Assembly: GCF_900269665.1 (NCBI RefSeq)
Contig: NZ_LT985361.1
Coordinates: 298,557-362,556, forward strand
DNA from: Nocardia suismassiliense
GTDB taxonomy: Bacteria > Actinomycetota > Actinomycetes > Mycobacteriales > Mycobacteriaceae
DNA length: 64,000 nucleotides
Reading direction: 5' to 3'
The notes under the pieces were generated by a model. That model was not told the DNA's origin, ran no database searches, and saw only the letters and a list, made by a program, of their open reading frames with translations. Position 1 is the first letter of the stretch; every line of letters starts with the position of its first letter. Made by a program: the position numbers and the translations under genes. Positions 51,407 to 59,947 of this stretch are shown here, piece by piece.

Positions 51407-52452
51407 GGGCGGCACACCGCCGACTGGGCCTTGCCACCGATGCCGAGGTTGTGGATGAACCCGCGCGGGAACAGCACCCCGTAGAGCGAGATGTCCAAGC
51501 CGCAGAGGTAGGCGTTGGCGTAACCACCCTCGGCCGTGTGCTTGCCCGCGATCGAGATGATGTTGGGCAGGTCGATCGCCATCTGATCGAGCTTGGCGCC
51601 GTTGTCCAGCAGCAGCGTCAGCGCCGCGCTGGTGGAATTCTGGGCGGTCTGCAGCTTGGGCTGGATGTGGCCGACCATGTCCACCAGCGAGCTGGTCGCG
51701 TTGGCGATCTGCACGGTCGAGGTCTGCAGCGACTGGCCCTGCTCGTACAACCCGCCGATCAAGGCCCGGGTCTGGGTCACCAGGGTCTCCAATTCATCAC
51801 CTCGTTTGGCCAACCCCGCCATCACACCGGAGAGGTTGGTGATCACATCGGCCAGGATCGCATCCCGCCGCTGGAAGTCGGTGGCCAGCTGCGCGGCCTG
51901 CATGATGAACGCGCTCAACGAGACTCCGTCACCCTGCAGTGCCTGGATGAAGGTCTCGGAGAGGCGGTTCACCTGCTCGGGCTGCAACGCCTGGAACAGC
52001 GGCTGAAAACCGTTGAGCAGACCCGAGACGTCGAACGACGGCTCGGTCCGCTCCAGCGGAATCGACGCGTTGTCCTTCAGCGGTGCGGGACCGGACGCCT
52101 TGCCCGGCGCCAGGGCCACATACCGCTGGCCGATCAGGTTCTGGTAGCGGACAAGGGCTTTGGTGTCGTCGTAGAGCGTTTGATCGCGCTGCACGACGAA
52201 GCTCACCTTCGCCACCTGCTTGCGCAGCTTCTGATCCCGGACCAGCTCGATCTTCTCGATCTTGCCGACCCGCACGCCCGCCATGCGCACGTCGTCACCC
52301 TCGTGCAGGCCGAGCACGTCGGTGAAGGTCGCCGAATAGGTGCGGGTATCGCCATCGACGATGCGCGCCAGGGTATTCCAGACGACCACCGTGACGAGGA
52401 TCGACACCAGCGCGAAGATGCCGAAGCCGATCAGTGGTTTACGAATACTCAT
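51403..52452 (-). CDS. mceB: MCE-family protein MceB
   Basis: A 349-residue MCE protein: membrane helix LIGFGIFALVSILVTVVVW (7-25), MCE domain (FTDVLGLHEGDDVRMAGVRV, about 43-62), YQNLIGQRYVALAPG, and a helical region followed by a conserved C-terminal block (CGLDISLYGVLFPRGFIHNL). The ATG overlaps the mceA stop (52449-52452). It forms part of the six-subunit MCE assembly. Confidence 0.9.
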   Translation of the reverse strand: MSIRKPLIGFGIFALVSILVTVVVWNTLARIVDGDTRTYSATFTDVLGLHEGDDVRMAGVRVGKIEKIELVRDQKLRKQVAKVSFVVQRDQTLYDDTKALVRYQNLIGQRYVALAPGKASGPAPLKDNASIPLERTEPSFDVSGLLNGFQPLFQALQPEQVNRLSETFIQALQGDGVSLSAFIMQAAQLATDFQRRDAILADVITNLSGVMAGLAKRGDELETLVTQTRALIGGLYEQGQSLQTSTVQIANATSSLVDMVGHIQPKLQTAQNSTSAALTLLLDNGAKLDQMAIDLPNIISIAGKHTAEGGYANAYLCGLDISLYGVLFPRGFIHNLGIGGKAQSAVCRP

Positions 52453-53921
52453 CGGCCCACCCCGTTTTCGGCCACATGCATGGTCCCGCCCTTCAGAATC
52501 GAGCTCAGCAGCAGATATTCGGCGGTGGTCGGCTTGCGGCCGAGCAGCTTGGCGATGGCCGCGTCACCCTGGTAGGAGATCTCGCCTGCCGCGGGGACGG
52601 GCGCGGGCGCGGCCGCCGGTTGCGGAGCCGGCGGGGCCGGCTGGCCGAGCAGACCGGGCAACATCGGGAACAGACCCTCGAGCGGAGTGCCCGCGAACGG
52701 CGCACCCGGCACACCGGCCTGCACCGGCTGCGGAACCGGCGTGGTGACACCCGGGATCAGCGGCAGCCCCGGCATCGGCACCACCGGCGGCAGCCCGGCC
52801 GCGGACTCGAGCGCCCTCGGCTTCAACTTGTCGGGCAGCGGCGGCAATTCGTTCACCGCGGGCGCGGTGAAGCAGCTCGGTCCGGCCAGCTCGCCGTAGC
52901 GCGGGCAGTCGGCCACGGTGTACGGCTTGTACGGCGTCAGCGTGACACCCGCGTTCCACATCTGCTGCTTCTGCGGACCCCAGGTGAACGTGCTATCGAA
53001 CTTACGGACGGTCTCGCTGAGGTTCAGGATCGTCTGGGTGATCGCGTTGGGGTCTGCGGCTACCGCACCGAACATGTCGCTGATGCCCTCGGTCACCTGC
53101 TTGCCGACATCGCCGTTGCGGGCGAACAGGCCGTTCACGGTGTCGACCGTGCTGCCCGTCCCGGTGATCAGCGCGACCAGCTCGCTGCGCCGGTCGGCGA
53201 TGGTGCGTGCGGTCTCCACCGAGGTGCCGAGCACGTCGAGCAGTTCCGGGGAGGACTCGTTGAGCGCGTGGAACGAGCTGGAGAAGTCACCGAGCATCAC
53301 GCCGAGATCCGGGATCGAGTCGTCCACCGACTGCAGCCAGCGGTCGAATCGCTCGACCGTCGAGCCGGGCATCCGGCCGCTGCCGTCGAGCGCCTGGGAC
53401 AGCGTGCCGAGCACACGACCGAACTCCATCGGATCGATCCGGTCCAGGATGTTGCGGACCGTGGTGAGCGTGTCCTGCAGGGCGAGCGTGCCTTTGCTGC
53501 GATCTTCCTCGATCACCGAGCCTTCGCGCAGGTACTGATCGGCCGGGCCGTTGAAGACCAGCTCGACCGAGGTGACCGCAAACAGGTTGCTCGGCACCAC
53601 CCGTGCGGTGACGTTGGCGGGCACGCCGGAGGCGAACTCCGGCTTCACCTCGATCTTCACCTTCTGCAGCTCGCCCTTGGCCGCGACCTCGACCTCTTTG
53701 ACCGCGCCGACGAGCACGCCGCGGAACTTGACGTCGGCGTCCGACGGCAGCCCGTCACCGGTAGTGGTGAGGTTCGCGGTGACGTTCACCTTCTCGACGA
53801 AATAGCCCTGGTATCGGGCCATCAGGAAGCCGAGCACCAGCGCGAGCACGACAAGGCCGCCGACGCCCGCGAGCAGCAACTGACGCATTGTGGGTCCGCG
53901 CCCACTGGGATCGATGATCAT
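52449..53921 (-). CDS. mceA: MCE-family protein MceA
   Basis: A 490-residue MCE protein, the longest of the set. Membrane helix LLLAGVGGLVVLALVLGFLM (15-34), MCE domain (LTTTGDGLPSDADVKFRGVL, about 51-70), helical region to about 330, then a Pro/Ala-rich extension and a C-terminal segment AAIAKLLGRKPTTAEYLLLS. The ATG is 6 bp after the yrbEB stop. First MCE gene of the operon. Confidence 0.9.
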   Translation of the reverse strand: MIIDPSGRGPTMRQLLLAGVGGLVVLALVLGFLMARYQGYFVEKVNVTANLTTTGDGLPSDADVKFRGVLVGAVKEVEVAAKGELQKVKIEVKPEFASGVPANVTARVVPSNLFAVTSVELVFNGPADQYLREGSVIEEDRSKGTLALQDTLTTVRNILDRIDPMEFGRVLGTLSQALDGSGRMPGSTVERFDRWLQSVDDSIPDLGVMLGDFSSSFHALNESSPELLDVLGTSVETARTIADRRSELVALITGTGSTVDTVNGLFARNGDVGKQVTEGISDMFGAVAADPNAITQTILNLSETVRKFDSTFTWGPQKQQMWNAGVTLTPYKPYTVADCPRYGELAGPSCFTAPAVNELPPLPDKLKPRALESAAGLPPVVPMPGLPLIPGVTTPVPQPVQAGVPGAPFAGTPLEGLFPMLPGLLGQPAPPAPQPAAAPAPVPAAGEISYQGDAAIAKLLGRKPTTAEYLLLSSILKGGTMHVAENGVGR

Positions 53922-53927
53922 CTGGTG

Positions 53928-54791
53928 CTACCCCGAGATCCTGATGCCGGGGTTGACTCCCCAGATCGCCAAAGTCATGAACAGGTTCGCGAAGACGACC
54001 GCGATGATGCACACCTTGATCGCCCGGCCGGCCGCGACGCCGACCCCCTCCGGTCCACCGGAGGCGAAAAAGCCGTAGTAGCACTGGATGAACGTGGTGA
54101 TCGCGACGAACAGGATCGCCTTCAGCAAGGAATAGATCACGTCCGTCGGTACCAGGAATTGATAGAAGTAGTGCTGGTAGGTACCGCCCGGCGTGCCGCC
54201 GATCAGTTGCACGGTCAGCGAGCAGGACAGGTAGGCCATGGCCAGGCCGAGGCAGTACAGCGGGATGATGGCGACCATCGCCGCGAACATCCTGGTGCTG
54301 ATCAGGTAGGGCAGCGGCCGGATCGCGATGGACTCCAGCGCGTCGATCTCCTCGGAGATGCGCATGGCGCCCAGCTGTGCGGTGAACCGGCAGCCCGCCT
54401 GCGCGGCGAAGGCGATCGTCGCGAGCAGCGGGCCGAGTTCGCGGGTGGTGGCGAACGCGGAGACCGCGCCGGTGATCGGGCTCAGACCGAGCAGGTTCAG
54501 CGAGTTGTACCCCTGGATGCCGACGGTCATCCCGCCGAACGCACTGAGGATGACCACGACGCCGATGGTGCCGCCGCCGACGACCAGGTTGCCGTTGCCC
54601 CAGGAGACGTCGGAGAGCAGCCGCCACACTTCCTTGGGATAGTGCTTGAGCGCCAACGGGATCGAGCCGATCGAGCGCAGCAGGAAGAACACCTGGTGGC
54701 CCAGCTTGGCGAGCAGATCGACCGGTGCCTGCGCACCCTTGCGAAACTGCTGGAACGGCCGCAGTAGCGGCGGAACATATGTCGACGACAC
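53928..54791 (-). CDS. yrbEB: YrbE-type (MlaE) permease subunit B
   Basis: A 287-residue integral membrane permease of the MlaE family with about five hydrophobic segments; the conserved cytoplasmic block ISEEIDALESIAIRPLPYLI (about 150-169) is the ATPase-contact helix (EExDAL motif). It pairs with YrbEA to form the inner-membrane channel. GTG 54791 directly follows the yrbEA stop. The MceG-type ATPase is not encoded in the window. Confidence 0.9.
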   Translation of the reverse strand: MSSTYVPPLLRPFQQFRKGAQAPVDLLAKLGHQVFFLLRSIGSIPLALKHYPKEVWRLLSDVSWGNGNLVVGGGTIGVVVILSAFGGMTVGIQGYNSLNLLGLSPITGAVSAFATTRELGPLLATIAFAAQAGCRFTAQLGAMRISEEIDALESIAIRPLPYLISTRMFAAMVAIIPLYCLGLAMAYLSCSLTVQLIGGTPGGTYQHYFYQFLVPTDVIYSLLKAILFVAITTFIQCYYGFFASGGPEGVGVAAGRAIKVCIIAVVFANLFMTLAIWGVNPGIRISG

Positions 54792-55646
54792 TCAGACCAC
54801 CTGTGACGGGAGCAGTGCGTTGTACACCTGGGTGATGATGAGGTTCACCCCGAACAACATGATGGCGGAACTCACCACCGCGGAATTCACCGCGTTGGCG
54901 ACGCCGCCGGGACCACCGCGCGCATTCAATCCGTTATCGCACGCGATGATCGCGGCGAGCAGACCGAAAATCAGCGATTTGATCAGTGCGACAAGAAGAT
55001 CGCGCGTTACCGCGAACGAGGAGAAGGTGCCGATGTAGGAACCCGGCGTACCACCCTGGGCGAAAATATTGAAGATGTAACCGGTCAGGAAGCCGACGAA
55101 GACGACGAAGCCACAGAGCAGCACACTGACCAGCATCGCCGCGCCGAGCCGGGGGGCGACCAGCCTGCGCATCGGGTCGACGCCCATCACCTTCATGGCG
55201 TCGATCTCTTCCCGGATGGTGCGCGAGCCGAGGTCGGCGCACACCGCGGAGCCGACGGCGCCTGCGATCATCAGCGAGGTGACGAGGGGAGCGCCCTGCT
55301 GGATGATGCCGAGGCCGTTGGCCGCGCCGATGAAGGAGGTGGCACCCACCTGGCCTGCGATCGAGCCGACCTGGATGGAGACGATGACACCGATCGGGAT
55401 GGCGACCCGCAGCGTCGGCGCCGCCGAGACACTGGCCATGAACGCGCACTGACGGATGAACTCACGGAACGGAAAGCGGCGCCGGAAGATGGCGACGAAC
55501 AGTTCGGCGACCGCGGCGATCCCCATGGTGATCTGGCGACCGAAGGTCTCCAGCGAAGCCTTCGGATGGTCTGCCCAGTAACCCTTGGTCCAATCGACCG
55601 CATCACTCATCCGTGATCCTGTTGGCGGACTCTCGGTCGACTGCAC
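54792..55646 (-). CDS. yrbEA: YrbE-type (MlaE) permease subunit A
   Basis: A 284-residue MlaE permease with the matching EEIDAMKVMGVDPMRRLVAP block at about 145-165 and five hydrophobic segments. GTG 55646 is supported by AGAGGGG eight bases upstream; an internal ATG at 55610 is possible. It is the first gene of the nine-gene mce operon, whose genes all overlap or lie within a few bases apart from the final Mam gene. A perfect 16-bp palindrome lies 58 bp upstream. Confidence 0.9.
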   Translation of the reverse strand: MQSTESPPTGSRMSDAVDWTKGYWADHPKASLETFGRQITMGIAAVAELFVAIFRRRFPFREFIRQCAFMASVSAAPTLRVAIPIGVIVSIQVGSIAGQVGATSFIGAANGLGIIQQGAPLVTSLMIAGAVGSAVCADLGSRTIREEIDAMKVMGVDPMRRLVAPRLGAAMLVSVLLCGFVVFVGFLTGYIFNIFAQGGTPGSYIGTFSSFAVTRDLLVALIKSLIFGLLAAIIACDNGLNARGGPGGVANAVNSAVVSSAIMLFGVNLIITQVYNALLPSQVV

Positions 55647-55703
55647 TGGCTAACCCCTCTCGACGCCGGTTGGCTGCCCCGACGACTTGTTTGCTTGACG
55701 CAC

Positions 55704-55719
55704 CTTACTACGTAGTAAG
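55704..55719. promoter_or_regulatory. Perfect 16-bp palindrome upstream of mce operon
   Basis: CTTACTACGTAGTAAG reads identically on both strands, 58 bp before the yrbEA start. Length and symmetry are those of a TetR- or GntR-family operator controlling lipid-import genes. Confidence 0.6.
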
Positions 55720-56172
55720 CCAGAACACACCACCCTCCTGTGATTGCAGTCATAGACGATCGTCACTGTGGTCGAAACGCTATGGCGGCCGCCACCGATA
55801 TTGGGTCACAGCCCAAAACGAAGGGTGGATTCTCTGGAACAAGTTACAGGTCAACCGGGCGAATCGACCGCCCAGACAAGATCATCGCGGCAATTTATTC
55901 GGATAGAATTCATGCAAAATGACATTTGATTCCGGAACCGAACAGAACGGGCTGTACTACAGTTCGAGGACAAACTCGAAACGGACATCGCCCCTTTTGA
56001 TAGCTTGTCGCTATTATGGATAATAAGAGACATAATTAACCTTATGTCGAAAAAAGGGGTTGAGGCCCGCCCGCCGTGGACACCCCGTAGTAGATGACGC
56101 GCCCGGACCCGAATACTGACACGATGGGTGCGACAAATTGATATCGTGCGGGCTTCCGACGTCTGGAGGGAC
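55720..56172. other. AT-rich intergenic region between mce operon and protease gene
   Basis: No gene is visible. Base composition shifts visibly towards A/T from about 55880 to 56070, unlike anything else in the window. It includes GACATAA-TTAACC-TTATGTC (56029-56048), a perfect 7-bp inverted repeat, and a long C4/G4 pairing possibility around it (CCCCTTTT at 55991, AAAAAAGGGG ending 56059). It probably holds the protease promoter and protein-binding sites. Confidence 0.45.
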
Positions 56173-56847
56173 ATGTTCAGCAAACTCGCCAAGGTGGCCA
56201 ACGCCGCCTTCGCCGTAGCCCTCGGTGCGGCGCTACTCGGGACGGGCGCGGGGGCCGCTCAGGCCGAGCCGGGCCCGCCGGTTGTGGGCGGCGGCTCCGG
56301 CATCATCATCGACAACCAATTCGAGTGCACCGTCACCACCGTCGGCCATGACAACGCGGGCCGGCTCGTCGGTCTGACCGCGGGCCACTGCGGCGACCCC
56401 GGTGCCGAGGTGTACGCGGAGGTCAACCGCGGCGCCGGGGTGATCGGCCGGTTCGTCTACTCCAACCATGAGCTGGACTACGCCGTTATCGAGTTCGAGC
56501 CGGGCGCGATCATCCCGGTGAACCGGATCGGCAACGTCACCATCACCGGGCTCGGCGCACCGCCGCAGTTCCCGATGATCGTGTGCAAGGAAGGCCGCAC
56601 CACCGGCAACACCTGCGGCATCAGCTATGGCGACGTGTTCGCGTCGAACATGGAGACCTGGAGCCAGATGTGCGTGGTGGAAGGTGACTCCGGTGCGCCG
56701 GTCGTCATCGGCTCCACCCTCGTCGGCATGGTGAACGCCTACCTCGCCCTGGCCTGCTTCGGCCCCGAGGTCGGCACCAACATGAGCACCATCATGGGCG
56801 ACATCAACGCCCGCGGCGGTGTCGGCGCAGGTTTCATGCCGATCTGA
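56173..56847 (+). CDS. Secreted trypsin-like (S1) serine protease
   Basis: A 224-residue exported protease. Signal peptide 1-31 (VANAAFAVALGAALLGTGAG, cleavage after AQA). Catalytic triad: His72 (TAGHC), Asp102 (ELDYAVIEF) and Ser173 (EGDSGAPV); cysteine pairs near His72 and at 138/148 fit the chymotrypsin fold. It resembles small actinobacterial S1 proteases without propeptide. GGAGG lies three bases before ATG 56173. It is controlled from the AT-rich region upstream and closed by a large hairpin. Confidence 0.88.
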   Translation: MFSKLAKVANAAFAVALGAALLGTGAGAAQAEPGPPVVGGGSGIIIDNQFECTVTTVGHDNAGRLVGLTAGHCGDPGAEVYAEVNRGAGVIGRFVYSNHELDYAVIEFEPGAIIPVNRIGNVTITGLGAPPQFPMIVCKEGRTTGNTCGISYGDVFASNMETWSQMCVVEGDSGAPVVIGSTLVGMVNAYLALACFGPEVGTNMSTIMGDINARGGVGAGFMPI

Positions 56848-56871
56848 AAAGTCTCCACCAGACAAGAGCAG

Positions 56872-56911
56872 TGAGCGGGCGCGCGGTTGAGAAACCGTCT
56901 GCGCCCGCTCA
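56872..56911. terminator. Large terminator overlapping the MFS stop codon
   Basis: TGAGCGGGCGC at 56872-56882 pairs with 56901-56911, with inner CGGTT/AACCG pairing, followed by TTTTT. The right arm contains the stop codon of the minus-strand MFS gene. Confidence 0.85.
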
Positions 56912-58378
56912 TTTTTCGTTGGTAGCAGGCGCTTCCGAGCCAGGCGGCGCGACCGCCGGTCCGGACACCGCGCACTGCGGCAGGCAGTCGACGCTGTCCA
57001 GGGTGGCGGGGTGCTTCGGCTGCCGCAGCAGCAGCGCCGCGAGCACCGCACCCGCCACCAGCAGCCCGACGCAGACCCACACGGCGGTGCCGAAGCCGTG
57101 ATGGAAGGCGACGGGATCGCCGAGGGAGCCCGAGAGGCCGGCCAGGCCGGGCAGCGCGGCGACGGCGAGCAGCTGTGCGGTCCGCGCGACAGCATTGTTC
57201 ACACCGGAGGCGATGCCCGCCTCGCTGGCCGGGACCGCGCCGAGCACGGCGCCCGTGAGCGGGGCGACGAGGGCCGAGAGACCGAAGCCGAATACGACCA
57301 CGCCGGGCAGCACGTCGGTGAGGTAGACGGTGTCCGGGCCGATGCGCAGCAGCAGCACCAGCCCACCCGCGGCGGGCAGCGGCCCGATCGTCATCGGGAT
57401 GCGCGGGCCGTGCACCTGCGCCCAGCGCCCGGCCGGCGCCGAGAGCACCAGCATGATCAGCGTGATCGGCACGGTGGCCACACCCGACATCAGCGGTGAA
57501 TAACCCGCCACCAGCTGCAATTCCAGCACCAGCAGGAAGAAGACGCCACCGAGGGCCGCGTAGACCGCGAGGGTGACCAGGTTCGCCGCGGTGAACACCC
57601 GCGACGCGAACAGCACCGGCGGCACCAGCGGATGGTCGCTGCGCAGCTCGATCACCACGAACGCCGCGAGCAGCAGCACCCCCGACACCAGCAGCAGCGG
57701 CATGGTCTCGATCAGGCCGAAGGTCAGTGCGCCGAGCGCGACCGCGACCACCAGGGCGCCCGGCACGTCCAACCGCGACTTGGCGTTCGGATCATGGCTC
57801 TCCGGCACATGTTTCAGCGCGACGAGCACCACCACGAGGGTGAGCGGCACATTGATGAAGAAGATGGAGCGCCAGCCGGCCAGCTCGATCAGCCAGCCGC
57901 CGAGGAACGGCCCGAGCGCGCCCGCGACCCCGCCGAAGCCCGACCACAACCCGATCGCCGCGCCCTGGTCGCGCCGATCGATGGAGGACGAGATCAGCGC
58001 GAGGCTGCCCGGCGTCAGCATGGCACCGGCCACGCCCTGCAGAATGCGAGCGAACACCAGCATCTCGATATTCATCGCGGCACCGCACAGCACCGACGCG
58101 AACGCGAAACCGATGGTGCCCCAGACGAATACCTTGCGCCGGCCCAGCCGGTCGCCGAGCGAGCCGCCGAGCAGGATGAACGAGGCCAGCGTCAGCGTGT
58201 ACCCGTTCAACGTCCACTGCAGCCCGGCGACGTCGGTGTGCAGCGATTCCCCGATGCGGGGCAGCGCGATGTTCACCACGGTGGCATCGAGCGAGGCCAC
58301 CGACGAACCGAGGATGGTGGCCAGCAAGATCCACCGGCCGGTGGACGACTTCAGCCGGGGAAGATCAATCGTGCTCAC
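56909..58378 (-). CDS. MFS multidrug exporter, DHA2 (EmrB/QacA) type
   Basis: A 489-residue transporter with about 14 membrane segments. SVASLDATVVNIALPRIGES (motif D1 region), GSLGDRLGRRKVF (motif A, about 72-84), RILQGVAGAMLTPGSLALIS (motif B) and GGVAGALGPFLGG (motif C) define the drug:H+ antiporter family. It has no adjacent repressor, unlike the pump at 27586. The region just upstream carries the 21-bp repeats. ATG at 58378; CCGGTGAGC upstream is a weak ribosome site. Confidence 0.9.
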   Translation of the reverse strand: MSTIDLPRLKSSTGRWILLATILGSSVASLDATVVNIALPRIGESLHTDVAGLQWTLNGYTLTLASFILLGGSLGDRLGRRKVFVWGTIGFAFASVLCGAAMNIEMLVFARILQGVAGAMLTPGSLALISSSIDRRDQGAAIGLWSGFGGVAGALGPFLGGWLIELAGWRSIFFINVPLTLVVVLVALKHVPESHDPNAKSRLDVPGALVVAVALGALTFGLIETMPLLLVSGVLLLAAFVVIELRSDHPLVPPVLFASRVFTAANLVTLAVYAALGGVFFLLVLELQLVAGYSPLMSGVATVPITLIMLVLSAPAGRWAQVHGPRIPMTIGPLPAAGGLVLLLRIGPDTVYLTDVLPGVVVFGFGLSALVAPLTGAVLGAVPASEAGIASGVNNAVARTAQLLAVAALPGLAGLSGSLGDPVAFHHGFGTAVWVCVGLLVAGAVLAALLLRQPKHPATLDSVDCLPQCAVSGPAVAPPGSEAPATNEK

Positions 58379-58430
58379 CGGGACAACTTAGCTGGCCGAT
58401 GCGGGAATGCCGGGGAGTTCACCGCTGGGC

Positions 58431-58525
58431 GAAAGTGTCAGCTCCGCTGGTGAAAGTGTCACTGGTCCTGCCGAAAGTGTCAGGGCTCCTGGGCAAAGAG
58501 TCAGAGCTGCTGAGCGACAGTGTCA
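58431..58525. repeat. Five degenerate 21-22 bp direct repeats
   Basis: GAAAGTGTCA or close variants begin at 58431, 58452, 58473, 58494 and 58516, spaced 21, 21, 21 and 22 bp. Each is followed by a CTCCTG/GCTGCTG-like stretch. The array lies between the start of the MFS gene and the end of the LppU-type gene. It resembles the pair at 17959-17994. Confidence 0.72.
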
Positions 58526-59140
58526 GAGCTCCTGCACGCAGACGACGAACCGGCGCTCCTCGTAGACGTAACCGGTGCCGCTGCCGCAGACGCTGACATC
58601 GTCGGCGCCGTCCACCCGCTTGACCACCTTGACGCCCTTGGTCGGGGCGGTGCCGGTGCAGTCGATCCGCTTGGGGTCGTCACCGCCGACATCCATGCAG
58701 CCGCCGACGACCCAGTCGATGTCGAGGCAGTACGCGCCCTGCTCGATGCCGTTGAGGGTCTCGGCGTAGTAGTTGTCGGCGTCGCTCACGCACTGGGTGC
58801 TCTTGGGCGCCTTGCCGATCACCTTGTAATTGGCCGAGCGGCTGCCGCAGGACGCCTTCGCGATGGTGGCGTTCGAGGTGGTGCCGCCGAGCGTGACGCA
58901 GTCGCCCTCGCTGGCCTCGAAATCGGTGTTGCCGCCCTTGGTGGTCGGCGTCGGCTTGCCGGTGGTCGGTTTGCCCGAGGGCTTCGGCGTGCTGGTGATC
59001 GACACGGCGTTGATGGTGCCGTTGTCCACCGCAGGTTGCGCGCGGCCGCTGATGGTGGAGCTACAGCTCACCACGGATAGGGCCGCCACCGCGACAAATG
59101 CCGCGAACGCGACACGACCCCAGGCCAGTTGACCAGACAC
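58523..59140 (-). CDS. LppU-type lipoprotein
   Basis: A 205-residue lipoprotein. Signal with lipobox FVAVAALSVVSC (Cys about residue 27), a Thr/Pro/Lys linker (TSTPKPSGKPTTGKPTPTTK, about 50-70), then a Cys-rich domain: EGDCVTLGG, KASCGSRSANYKV, TQCVSDADNYYAE, YCLDIDWVVGGCMDVGG, a pattern I recall from mycobacterial LppU. Six to eight cysteines suggest disulfides. GTG 59140 has GGAGG eight bases upstream. The role is unknown. Confidence 0.8.
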   Translation of the reverse strand: MSGQLAWGRVAFAAFVAVAALSVVSCSSTISGRAQPAVDNGTINAVSITSTPKPSGKPTTGKPTPTTKGGNTDFEASEGDCVTLGGTTSNATIAKASCGSRSANYKVIGKAPKSTQCVSDADNYYAETLNGIEQGAYCLDIDWVVGGCMDVGGDDPKRIDCTGTAPTKGVKVVKRVDGADDVSVCGSGTGYVYEERRFVVCVQEL

Positions 59141-59334
59141 GAAACAGTCCTCCCGAGCTGTCACGCTCCGAACTCAAACCCCCGTAAGAATCCGAAGTAA
59201 ACAAAATATAGCTGAGCTTGAAATACACGCCATGCATACACCATCGAGCGCGCACACGTCGACTCGACCGTGGAATCGGGGTTCCAGCAACCCATCTGGG
59301 TATGGTGGTCTTCAGCGTTGGAGAGGAGTTACCC

Positions 59335-59910
59335 GTGAAGCTGATCAGCATGATCGTCTGCTCGGCCGCCGCGGTGCTCACCTCTCTGGTGCTGCCTGCG
59401 GTGGCCTCAGCAACCGATGTGCATTGCACCTCGGAAAACGGCGCCGACATCACGGTGATCGACGGCCACACCGCCTGCCGCGCCGCCAGCGACCTGCTCG
59501 GCCAGGCGAAATCCGTGGGAATCGACGGTGTCGGCTACGCGAACGCGACTCTGGGCGCCACCGCGATCGGCATCGGCATGGCCGGTGGGGTCGGCGCCAG
59601 CGATGGGGCCGGCGGGATTCCGATCGCGCTGGGCATCGGCCAGGATGCGATCGCGCGCAGCTCCATCGACGGCGCAGGGGATTCCGACAGCGCAGTGAAT
59701 CCGGACAGCGCAGTGGAGTCGCGCCCCACAGGCGCACCACTCATCGCCGCGTCGGTCGCCCTCGACGGTTCGCGGGCGGCCGTGCAGACCGGCGAGAACA
59801 CCGTGGTGTGCCTGGGCACCGGCGCCTTCGCCTGGAATTCGCGCACCGGCGACACCTGCCTCAGCACGCCCTTCGGCCGCTGGCAGACCCCGGTGCACCA
59901 GCTACCCTGA
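59335..59910 (+). CDS. Secreted protein of unknown function
   Basis: A 191-residue exported protein. Signal peptide 1-27 (LISMIVCSAAAVLTSLVLPA, cleavage after ASA). The mature part is Gly/Ala/Ser-rich with VHCTSENGADITVIDGHTAC near the start and VVCLGTGAFAWN...GDTC near the end; four cysteines likely form two disulfides. GTG 59335 has GAGAGGAG six bases upstream. The type is common in Nocardia as far as I recall, but no function is known. It diverges from the LppU-type gene. Confidence 0.72.
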   Translation: MKLISMIVCSAAAVLTSLVLPAVASATDVHCTSENGADITVIDGHTACRAASDLLGQAKSVGIDGVGYANATLGATAIGIGMAGGVGASDGAGGIPIALGIGQDAIARSSIDGAGDSDSAVNPDSAVESRPTGAPLIAASVALDGSRAAVQTGENTVVCLGTGAFAWNSRTGDTCLSTPFGRWQTPVHQLP

Positions 59911-59947
59911 GTAACGGTCCGATGATCGGTGGTCAGGAGGTGACCCC

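Noticed and set aside
52434..54767. Plus-strand open frame of over 770 codons opposite mceA and yrbEB
   Set aside because: Antisense shadow of conserved overlapping mce genes.
55851..56201. 116-codon minus-strand frame in the AT-rich region upstream of the protease
   Set aside because: No ribosome site, no domain-like pattern, and it overlaps the protease start region.
58399..58596. 65-codon frame through the 21-bp repeats, giving a seven-residue repeat (KVS periodicity)
   Set aside because: No ribosome site, and it runs into the end of the LppU-type gene on the other strand; the periodicity follows from the DNA repeat.
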